DNA of 64,000 bases from Macrotrachela quadricornifera (lineage: Eukaryota > Rotifera > Eurotatoria > Philodinida > Philodinidae), in contig JAJEKB010020602.1 of NCBI GenBank assembly GCA_022393335.1, positions 32,543 to 96,542 of the forward strand. The letters run 5' to 3'. Made by a program: the position numbers and the translations under genes. The notes beneath the pieces were generated by a model. That model was given only the letters and a program-made list of their open reading frames with translations. It did not search any database and had not been told where the DNA came from. Of this stretch, positions 55,491 to 64,000 are shown piece by piece (position 1 is the first letter of the stretch; each line of letters opens with the position of its first letter).

Positions 55491-55736
55491 CTATATGTAT
55501 GATAGTGGATCAAATTGATCAAGAGCAGCAGAAGATGCAGCACCAACAGAAGCAACAAAAGCAGCAACAGCAGCTAAACGAGCGGCGAGGGCGATTACCA
55601 TGTTCACCACCTCATCTGGCGTGATGGATGTCTTCACCAATGCCTCCAAAAGGGTCACGGCAGCCAGAGAATCAGTTGGGGGAGTAGTGGGATACTGTGG
55701 TGGTGGTGTTGGTTGTGGTTATGGTGATGGTGAACG
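55491..55736 (-). pseudogene. Ala-rich terminal exon, copy A, with in-frame stop
   Basis: A pyrimidine-rich 3' splice site (TCTCTTTCTTTATAG, 55751-55737 on the minus strand) is followed by an open phase: RSPSP, then TAA (55721-55719), then PQPTPPPQYPTTPPTDSLAA, then an Ala/Val-rich stretch ending DPLSYI and TAG at 55493-55491. It is GC-rich relative to its surroundings. No upstream exon was found. It is homologous to the plus-strand copy at 56162-56336. Probably the last exon of a decayed or undescribed gene. Confidence 0.5.
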
Positions 55737-56161
55737 CTATAAAGAAAGAGAGAAAAACTTATTAGATTATTAAAAACTTATTTATCTATATTATATACAC
55801 TGTTAACTTTCGATTGTTTACGACACATGAGAAAAAAATTAAAAAAAATGATATGATATGTGTATATGGACGTGGAGTATGTTTTGCTCAAAACAAAAAA
55901 TGTTAGAAACAGACTAAGATGACCTGACGAGACAATTTTTTTGATTGATAGAAGAGAAAGAATAGAAAAAGAACATTGACTCTTGTTTTTTTATTCTTTT
56001 GTTCTTTTTTTTTCCTTCGTTCTTTTTCTCTCCTTTGCCCTCTGTATCCAGTTAGTTGCATATGCAATAAGTTTTTTTTTTCGCTGAGTTCTAATGCGCA
56101 GACATATAGGGCATAAGTCGTTAGAGAAAAGAGAGCGAGCTTTCCTATAGATTGTGCAAGC

Positions 56162-56336
56162 GTGATGGCCCTTGTCGATCGTTTTGCTGTTGCTTCTCCT
56201 CCTGCTCCTCTTGCTGCTTTCATTGCTTCTGCTGGTGCTACTTTCAATTTTTCACCTTCTGCACCTCCTCCTGCTGGTCAATTTGCTGATGCTACTTCCG
56301 CACCTGCTACTCTTAATCAATCTGCTCCACCATCAT
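56162..56336 (+). pseudogene. Ala-rich exon, copy B, cut by a MITE
   Basis: The open phase reads MALVDRFAVASPPAPLAAF, then IASAGATFNF, and ends LNQSAPPSS, matching copy A (VIALAARLAAVAAFVASVG, LDQFDPLS). Copy A continues directly to ATACATATAG. In copy B the MITE at 56337-56463 is inserted just before that stop region. The Pro-rich 5' half of copy A is not recognisable here. Confidence 0.5.
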
Positions 56337-56463
56337 CCCTAGTCAAACCTTTTTTTAGCAAGCGCATGACATTCTTGAGTTTCTTGACCCTGAATGTCAT
56401 GCGCTATGGACACATCTTGAGCTCAAGTCTTCCATAGCGTTTGAAAAAAAAGTTTGACTAGGG
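56337..56463. mobile_element. 127-bp MITE with nested inverted repeats
   Basis: The ends are CCCTAGTCAAACCTTTTTTT and AAAAAAAAGTTTGACTAGGG. The inside contains GCGCATGACATTC paired with GAATGTCATGCGC, and CTATGGA...CTTGAGCTCAAG...TCCATAG, a second palindrome. Comparison with copy A of the exon shows a clean insertion into the C-terminal codons. The target-site duplication is short and not certain (AT or TA). A related copy lies in RNF103 intron 3. Confidence 0.88.
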
Positions 56464-56808
56464 TATACATATAGATTTATAAAAAAAATTTTTTTTGAAA
56501 AGAAAAATAAATTAAGAAATTAAAAATAATATTTTTCTTTATTTATTTCTCGACAAATTCAATGAAAATACAGGAAATAATTGTTGATAGATTAGTAAAT
56601 TTATATTTGATTATATTGCATTCCATTTATTGTTATTAAAAAATATGTTATCTTTGCTGGTTATCTAATTCTAATGAGATATTTTTTTTCAATGCATTTT
56701 TTCAAAATTTAAAATTAATAATAAAATTTATTCTATTGATGAAACATCTTGTTGAATACCTTTAAGCAAAACAGTAACACTTGGTTGTTCTTTTAAAAAA
56801 ATAAAGAA

Positions 56809-58027
56809 GGGTGAATCCATGAGGACCCACCCATCCACTTTTTGGAAAGGTTTTTTTTCGATTTCTTTTCACTTCAAAATGCCGGTATGCATTCGAAAAC
56901 ACTTTTGATGAAAAAAAATGAAGTACTTTCTATTAAAAATTCCGAATTGTTGAGCAATTTTTCCGAACTCCTATGATGTATTCTTCCATATAGAAAAACT
57001 ATCAGGAAAATGTGTAGAACTTCTTCAAAAGCTATTTTTTCGGACTTTTCTTGTGTTCAAAAATATGAAACAAGTCTAGAAATATGTTTTCTGAGAAACA
57101 CTAGATGCATCTTATTGAAAGTCTTGAGTGCTCAGTCATTTTCTTCCATTCAAATGCATGGCACCTTGGACATAACCAGCAAATTCGGGTGTAAGTTACA
57201 TCATATTGAGAAATCAAAACTTTCGATAATTGTGATGATACAGCTACTACTCCTTTTAGCACACGTGTAAATTTTGCATGCTTTATTGGATGTTCACAAA
57301 TTTTTCTTTTCGGCATTGGGATTTTTTTTTTGAAAAAAAAGACAAAAGTGGGCAATTGATATTTTCTAATATCCAATGATTCATCTCGTAATCTTATTCG
57401 TTTGAAATCACGATATTTGTGAACTAGAGTTTACGTCGAAAGATGTCCTTATAGAGAAATGAAAATCTATTTTTTCGATGGTAATGTCCCTTTCGAATTC
57501 GTAGTCTCACTTCTACAAGACGATTTAATGGCAAATCGTTCCAGTGATGTAGGCAAAGTCATCAGTTCAATATCATTCTGATAAGATAGTATTATGAAAG
57601 TTGTGGCACTCTACGAGAAAGAGAAGATAATAATTCTTCAAATTAATTGAGTGCAGCTGAAGTTGATGAAATATGACTGTTGCTATATTTATAGAAAATG
57701 ACTGAGCACTCAAGACTTTCAATAAGATGCATCTAGTGTTTCTCAGAAAACATATTTCTAGACTTGTTTCATATTTTTGAACACAAGAAAAGTCCGAAAA
57801 AATAGCTTTTGAAGAAGTTCTAGACATTTTCCTGATAGTTTTTCTATATGTAAAAATACACCATAGGAGTTCCGAAAAATTGCTCAACAATTCGGAATTT
57901 TTAATAGAAAGTACTTCATTTTTTTTCAACAAAAGTGTTTTCGAATTCATACCGGCATTTTGAAGTGAAAAGAAATCGAAAAAAACCTTTCCAAAAAGTG
58001 GATGGGTGAGTCCTCATGGATTCACCC
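56809..58027. mobile_element. 1.2-kb non-autonomous element with about 335-bp terminal inverted repeats
   Basis: The left arm, 56809 to about 57146, and right arm, about 57694-58027, are near-identical in inverted orientation. They start GGGTGAATCCATGAGGACCC and end GGGTCCTCATGGATTCACCC-like (GAGTCCTCATGGATTCACCC at the right end). The 550-bp interior is single copy here. A minus-strand open frame at 57101-57376 includes ICWLCPRCHAFEW, a Cys-paired stretch possibly left from a transposase or captured gene. Arms contain stops, so they are not coding. Superfamily not recognised. Confidence 0.85.
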
Positions 58028-58538
58028 AATACTTTCTTTTTTACTTAAAGTAAATGTATTTAGAAAAAAGAAAGTTTCATAATCGATTTATATATTTATT
58101 AAAGAAATATATTATTCAATATAAATAGAGACATTGATTTTATATATCACTAAAGTAATTCTTAGATTTTATTATTTAGAAAGTCTATACTAGATGATTA
58201 AAAAGCGATATTCTTAGTTTTATCTATAATAATTCTTTTCATTGGAAAATTTCTTTTGTTAAACAATAGTCTATTATGTTCAAAGAAATAAGTAATTGTC
58301 GCTACTGTCTTGATTTTATTTTAACCAATAATTAAACATCTTTTCGAGTGCTTTATTCTCGAGTATTTGTCTCTTGGTCTACTGTTATCACGCTTTTCTC
58401 ATATTTAGTCTATCTATAATCGTCCGTTAAGAATTCATAAATGTGACTATATACTTATATTTAATTTAATATAATTTCTCAATTTTTTTTTAGATTTGTC
58501 TATCAATAGTACATCTAAAAATTTTTATCATTATTATT
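58028..58538. other. Intergenic upstream of cyclin B
   Basis: About 510 bp, AT-rich, between the long-TIR element and the cyclin gene. A 3' splice site (TTTTTTTTTAG, ending 58493) lies 45 nt before the cyclin ATG. Confidence 0.5.
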
Positions 58539-60029
58539 ATGAGTCATTATTCAGCTTTTCTTCGTCCGCATAATGGTAAAACTACAAATTCTACTAATAA
58601 TTCTTCATCAGTAAATAATGAAAATGATGAGAATTCTGCAATAAAAAATCTTATATTTAAACATGTATCAAAAGCACAACAATCTTCATTAAATTCAAAT
58701 GCGAATAAAGGAACAATGCGTGGTATTCTTGGTGAAGTTGGTAACATGACATTATCCAACAAACCATTAATTTCAAAACCAAAAATAATTCAACAACAAC
58801 AAAATCCAATAGAAACAATTATTGAATCACAACCAATAATTAGTATACCACCACCAGCACCACCACCACCATCAACAACAAATGTTATTAATCAAAAAGA
58901 AGATATTTTATTAGATAATCATGTAAAAGCTTCTTTAGAAATACCAGCTGAATTCGATTGTGATAGTAATGATTTAAATAATATAACAACTGTTTCAGAA
59001 TTTGTTATTGATATATGTAAATATTGGAGAGAACTTGAACAACGTACACCTATCCGACAGAATTTCTTACTTAATCGTCGCGAAGGTAAATTAAATAAAT
59101 ATAAGAAATAAAAAAATAAAATTTTTATTTTTATAGGTACAGCATCACCACAAAATCGAGCTGTGCTTATTGATTGGCTTTATCAAGTACATGATCGTTT
59201 TAAACTTCTTTCGGATACATTTCATATGACAATTCATTTTATTGATCGTTATTTACAAATAGTTGATGTATCAAAACATGAATTACAACTTATTGGATCA
59301 ACCGGTATGAATAAAAAAAATAAAGATTTTTAATAAATCAGAATAAATTTTATCGTAAAAATAATAAATTCAATCGTAGTTTTATAAAAAATTTCTTATT
59401 AAAATAACAATAATAATAAATATTAATATGATTATTTTTTAGCTTTACTATTAGCATGTAAATATGAAGAAATGACAATACCTGGTATGAATGATTTTGT
59501 TTATGTATCTGACAATGCTTATTCAAAAGAAGATATGAAAGAAATGGAACGACGTATAATATCAACATTATCTTATGATCTTGGTCGTCCATTATCAATA
59601 AATTATCTTCGTCGTTATTCAAAAATAATTCAAGCAACTGATATTGAACATACATTAGGAAAATATCTTCTTGATTTAACATTTATTGATCATTCATTTT
59701 CTCATATACTTCCATCATATACATCAGCATGTGCTTCATTTCTTTCACGTTATTTACTTGCATATAAACGTTTATTATCTTCAATATCAATAGTATTATT
59801 AATTGAAAATATTTGGCCAAAAAAACTTATGCTTTATCATACAAATTATACATATGAACAACTTTATCAAGGTATTGAACAATTAGGACAATTACTTATT
59901 AAACAAGAAACAACAAAATTAAAAAGTGTACAAAAAAAATTTTCACAAAATAATATGTTTTCAATAGCCCAACATAGTTGTTGTAAAAGTGCTTTTGTTC
60001 AATTAGCACTTTCACGTTTAACACAATAA
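58539..60029 (+). CDS. Cyclin B (G2/mitotic cyclin)
   Basis: Three exons (58539-59085, 59137-59304, 59443-60029) give 433 aa. The destruction box RGILGEVGN (residues 61-69) matches the cyclin B type RxxLxxxxN and marks it for APC/C degradation. A Pro-rich linker (PPPAPPPPS) leads to the cyclin box: NRAVLIDWLYQVHDRFKLL, LQLIGSTALLLACKYEE, then FVYVSDNAYSK and LGRPLSINYLRRYSK, which are B-type signatures. The second cyclin fold follows (YLLDLTFIDHSF, PSYTSACASFLSRYLL). Cyclin B activates CDK1 for entry into mitosis. B1, B2 or B3 is not resolved. A 3' splice site 45 nt before the ATG suggests a 5' UTR intron or trans-splicing. Confidence 0.95.
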
Positions 60030-61125
60030 TTTTTTCCAAAAGAAAAAAAATAAATTAAATATACAAATAAAGAGAAATGAAAGACAAGAAATAATTATTA
60101 AATCTTTTTTTATATTAGATAAATCTAAAGAAAAAAATTTGTGTTCTCTTTCTCTTTCTTTTTCTTTTGTTTTCAATGTCAGATAAATGAAACTAGATAA
60201 TAGGAAAAAAAATTATGATCATCATATTTTCTTTTTCTTCTTTTTTTTTTTCGTTTTTGTTTGTTATCTTATTTCAATGTTCTTGTTATTAGTTTTCTGT
60301 TGATTTTTTTTTCTTGAATATGTCAAAAAATAGATCAGATATTATGTATATGTGAAAACAAAGACTAAAATTTGATTTAGCCTTTAAAACTTATACTCTG
60401 TGAATGTGTGTACGTCTTACTTACTTTTTTTTATTAGAAATATTGTATTGATTGACTATAGGATATAAGTGAAATTATTCATGTGAATGATGATGATCAT
60501 AGATATGTACGTCTGATATATATATATATGAATAAAATAAATGAATCACTAATTAATTTGTATCTCTTTATTTTTTAAAGTATATTGATATATATGATGG
60601 TTGTAATTTATGAAAAAAAAAAAAAAAAAGAAAAGACTAGAATATTTTATCAACGTTATCATAGATTGATTTATGTCAATAAAAAGGCTTTTATGAGATA
60701 AAGTTCATGTTTTATTAATAAATTTAATGATTTTCTTACAGTTAAATAATGAATGTTTGACCATTATCAATCAATACTATTAGATATTAATTTATGTTTA
60801 CTATCAATTAATTTATAAAATACAAATGAAACTAATTTAATATTTTTTTCTACTTTAAACTAATTGTAATAAAAGAAATGTTTTTTGGATGACTTTTTTT
60901 CTTTCTTCCTGTGCTTTTTGTTATTGTTCACCTTTAATGATGACTAATAACATGCCGACTTCCATAAATGATACAGCTAAATGACGAACTTGATGCATAG
61001 CACGTGTTCGTACGTGGCATATTGTAAATCAAAGTCCAATATATATGTATATATATATAAGTCATTGAGGACACTTTTTAAGTATACTAACATTTCTTTT
61101 CAGATAAAAAAAAAAAATTTACTAA
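60030..61125. other. Intergenic, no supported gene
   Basis: About 1.1 kb. T-rich probable 3' UTR of cyclin B comes first. A coding-like minus-strand fragment lies at about 60928-61022. A 3' splice site (TTTCTTTTCAG, ending 61103) lies 22 nt before the hydrolase ATG. Confidence 0.5.
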
Positions 61126-62630
61126 ATGACTCGAGAAATACCATTTATTGATCGATCTCTATTTAATGGTTTATTAGAGATTTATTATTCTAGTCGTTTT
61201 TTAGCTTTAGGTTCTTTTCTACTGATTATTTTTATATCATCAGTCATTCCATTATCGATAATATGGTTGATACAAATTCTTTTTTTAAATATTTCTATTA
61301 TTCCAATATCATCATACTTATATTTAAATACATTTTTAACAATCTGGTCATCAGCTGAAGTTATTTTTCTTATTTATCAATCATATTTATATTCAATAGT
61401 TCAACGTAAAACTCCTGCACCTCATTTAACATCTATTGAACGTAGTCAACTTATTTCAAAATCTCTTTCAAATATAAAAAATCTTGAAAATACATTAAGT
61501 AAATGGTTTATGGATCGTCCATTTGAACACATTAGTCGTGAAAATTTAGTTGGATGGTTAGCATTTGCTTTTTATTCAAAAGATCCTTGTGAATTAAATG
61601 ATAATGAATATAATGAAATAAATAATATTATTAAAAATGTTGAAAATGATTATCAATTAAAAATTACTAATAAGAACAATGATGAAGTAAATGATAAAAT
61701 TTCTCATATGAAACATATTCTTGATCCAGTTCGTGTTATTTTTCGTCCATTAATTTTTTATTTTGTTACAGATACATTATTAAATGGAATACTTTCAACA
61801 AGTTTTTTTTATTTAAAAGGATATCAATTTGTTCAGATAGGCCATCTGAAATTTTGGATGTACTATGATAAAACGTGTAATGGAGAAGAAGAAGAAGAGC
61901 CGATAATATTTTTTCATGGAATTGGTGCTGGTCTTTTAATGTATCAACCTTTTCTTTCACGTATTCATAAACAATTTTCTCAACGACGTCGTATTATATT
62001 AATATCAATGAGATGTATTTGTATGCGTTATCCATCACTTAAAGATATTCCAAATATGTCTGAAACAGTTGAATCAATTCAACTTATATTTAATTATTAT
62101 AAAATGAAAAAAGCTATTTTTATTGGACATAGGTACATATTTATCTTTATTTTAAATATTAATTCTATTAAATACTCTTTTTTAATTTTAGCTATGGTAC
62201 TGCATGTTTATCATGGATTATTCAAAAACGTCCACAATATATATCGCGTTTAATATTTCTTGATCCAATCTGTTTTGAATTATTTGAACCTTATGTTGTC
62301 TATAATTTTGTTTATCGTATTCCATACAAATTGGGTCATCTCTATATGTATTATTTTGTTTGTCGTGAATTAGGCATATCTCATGTGATAAGTCGTCATT
62401 TTTGGTGGACACAAAATAATTTATTTATTGAACAAATATATTCAAATTCAAATAAAACTCTCCCTATACATGTTCTTTTATCTGGACATGATTGTATTGT
62501 TAATGTACATTTAGTAAAAGATTATTTAGTTGATAATAATATTGATTATTATTGGGCACCAAATCTTTCTCATGGTGGTTATATGCATAATAAAGAAAGT
62601 TGGGAAAAAATTTGTCAATGGATTTCATGA
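61126..62630 (+). CDS. Membrane-anchored alpha/beta hydrolase
   Basis: Two exons (61126-62132 and 62192-62630) give 481 aa. Two or three hydrophobic segments lie in the first 90 residues (FLALGSFLLIIFISSVIPLS, then SIIWLIQILFLNISIIPISS, then LTIWSSAEVIFLIYQSYLYS). The hydrolase fold starts near 258 with IIFFHGIGAGLLMY, giving the HG oxyanion motif. The nucleophile elbow GHSYG has Ser336, whose codon spans the intron. Asp436 (LLSGHDCIV) and His463 (LSHGGYM) complete the triad. All catalytic residues are present, so it should be an active serine hydrolase, perhaps a lipase or esterase; the substrate is unknown. Its 3' end faces the GPCR gene, 64 bp between stops. Confidence 0.88.
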
Positions 62631-62694
62631 ACATTCTCTTTTTTTTGTGATATTTTTTCTTTTTGTATATATGTTTTTTTTTTCTTGTTTTATT

Positions 62695-63844
62695 TCAACC
62701 ACGATTTATTGAACCAACTCGGTTTGATTGTCCTTGAAAACAGTTGAAAAATATTGTACGAACATTGTTATTGAAGAAAAATATTGCACCCATATCAGCT
62801 GTTACACTCAATGAGAATACTGTTATACAAAGACGATACATTGAAAATGGAGCAATACTTTGTGTATTTAATACCATTAACATTGAATAAGGAAAACCAC
62901 CTGAAAAAATAGAGAAGAATTTTAATTTTTTTTCGCTTCTGTATTTTTACTTACCAATACAAAGTACAGTAATTAATATAATTATATGTCGAAATACTTT
63001 GATATCTTTTGTATTTGTAAATCGATGTTTAATATGAATTGCACCTTATTATATATGAGAATAATTTTTGATACAATTTAATTTAAAGAAAAAAAGAAAC
63101 TAACCTTGATCACGTATAAGATTAAATCTTCGAATAGGCATTGCATTGGTTTTTTTAGCACGTCGAACAGCAGCTCGTACAAAACAAACAATATGTGTAT
63201 AACATATTGAAATAATTGTCATTGGTAAAACAAACATTGATATCATACCTAAAAGAAAATTAAAAAAAAACATAAATTATTTCAAATTTTAAACCGTATA
63301 ATGTTTGTGAAACATTTTTAATTGTTATAAAACATTGACTTGTGTCAGTTTGATATTGTCTATGACCAGATGTAAGCATTGATATTGGTAATATTAAACC
63401 AAGTGTCCATTGTATTGCAATAAGAATAAAATGAACATGATAAGTTAAAAGAAATGTATGTTTATAAAAAACAACAAAAAATAAACGTGAAATTGATTGA
63501 ACACAATATGAATAATAAAGAAGACTTCCAGATACATGCATAAGATAATTACGAACTTCACAATATTGATTTGGATATGATGATGTAAGATGTATATCAT
63601 CACGAAATAATAATAAAGCATTACTTAATTGTACACCATTAAAAATAAAACCAGCTACACATGAATTAGCTGAAAGTAATGTTAATATTGAACGGCAAGA
63701 ACGATAGCCAGCTGATATACATATAAATGAAATACAAAAAATAAACCCAAGAAATATTGAACTAATTAAAAACATATCTAATAATACGAAATGTAGACGA
63801 ATTCTTGTATCGGATGATTGAGATGATGTGTCGTTTGAACTCAT
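62695..63844 (-). CDS. Orphan seven-helix receptor (divergent class A GPCR)
   Basis: Four exons (63844-63295, 63248-63105, 63044-62955, 62900-62695) give 329 aa. Seven hydrophobic segments are readable: residues about 18-45, 53-80, a third after CEVRNYLMHVSGSLLYYSYC, a fourth from FILIAIQWTLGLILPISML, a fifth in MISMFVLPMTIISICYTHIV, a sixth in IIILITVLCIGGFPYSMLMV, and a seventh in CITVFSLSVTADMGAIFFF. The N-terminus (SSNDTSSQSS) has an N-glycosylation site. The DRY position reads SRLFF and NPxxY is absent (FFNNNVRTIFF), as in lineage-specific rotifer receptors. Ligand unknown. The gene is convergent with the hydrolase. Confidence 0.82.
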
Positions 63845-64000
63845 TTTGATTAAGGAATGAAATGAATGAAAGGTTTTTTTTTCTTTTTTCCCTGAGAATA
63901 TATCTTATGAAATATAAGGATATCGTGCATGATAAATAGAAATATTAGATTTACTATTGAAGAAAAATAAGATTTGAATATTTAATAGATAAATTTAATG

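Larger units (their letters stand above)
55385..56575. repeat. Inverted duplication (arms 55385-55620 and 56160-56575)
   Basis: Sequence 55385-55500 (3' flank of copy A) is nearly the reverse complement of 56464-56575 (3' flank of copy B), including TCGAGAAATAAATAAAG and TATAGATTTATAAAAAAAA. The Ala-coding segments of A and B are related but more diverged. The arms point outward, 3' ends away from each other, with about 400 bp of T-rich and G-rich DNA between them. Confidence 0.75.

Noticed and set aside
56903..57270. Shared open frame in both arms of the long-TIR element
   Set aside because: The frame has stops in both arms near the outer end and simply reflects arm identity; not a gene.

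Overview
This is a metazoan nuclear contig: AT-rich, gene-dense, with intron-containing genes on both strands and mostly tiny (about 45-80 nt) GT-AG introns. Gene content is animal: PICK1, an RDH10-like SDR, RNF103, a BTB-Kelch protein, RPA1, an aminergic GPCR, hyccin, AKT, calmodulin-like, cyclin B. The compact introns, AT bias, F-box/LRR and B-box-like families, SETMAR-type mariner remnants and divergent orphan GPCR fit a bdelloid rotifer (Rotaria/Adineta-like). That placement is inference from gene style, not proven. A run of 10 Ns inside one exon shows a draft assembly.

Layout. 1-7.5 kb, all minus: a small disordered Jupiter/HN1-like protein, a B-box-like zinc protein, full-length PICK1 (10 exons, 415 aa) and a single-pass membrane protein of unknown function. 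7.5-10.5 kb: intergenic DNA with a dead mariner transposon and a GC-rich repeat island. 10.5-20 kb, all minus: an RDH10-like SDR lacking the catalytic Tyr, RNF103 (ER ubiquitin ligase) with a MITE in an intron, and a BTB-BACK-Kelch protein. 20.2-20.4 kb, plus: a U1 snRNA gene with an altered 5' end, then a small disordered protein. 21.4-24.9 kb, minus: RPA1, divergent from an F-box protein at 25.2-27.1 kb. 27.9-37.1 kb: an aminergic GPCR whose probable 5' UTR intron is about 6.5 kb. 38.9-44.1 kb: hyccin. 47.0-50.4 kb: AKT with an unusual 177-residue C-terminal tail. 51.4-52.5 kb: a decayed F-box/LRR gene. 53.8-55.2 kb, minus: a calmodulin-like protein and a small MGC (acylation-type) protein. 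55.3-58.0 kb: a repeat nest with an inverted duplication of an Ala-rich exon, a MITE and a 1.2-kb element with about 335-bp terminal inverted repeats. 58.5-64 kb: cyclin B, a membrane-anchored alpha/beta hydrolase, and tail-to-tail with it an orphan GPCR.

Functional links are loose. Hyccin, AKT and PICK1 all act in phosphoinositide or membrane-linked signalling; RPA1 and cyclin B belong to the cell cycle. There is no sign of operons or a dedicated gene cluster. The most unusual items are the U1 snRNA variant, the AKT tail, the SDR with Ile in place of the catalytic Tyr, and the repeat families at 12.96-13.33 kb and 55.3-58.0 kb. Exon coordinates were derived by hand from GT-AG signals and phase arithmetic; in every multi-exon model given, the exon lengths sum to a multiple of three.
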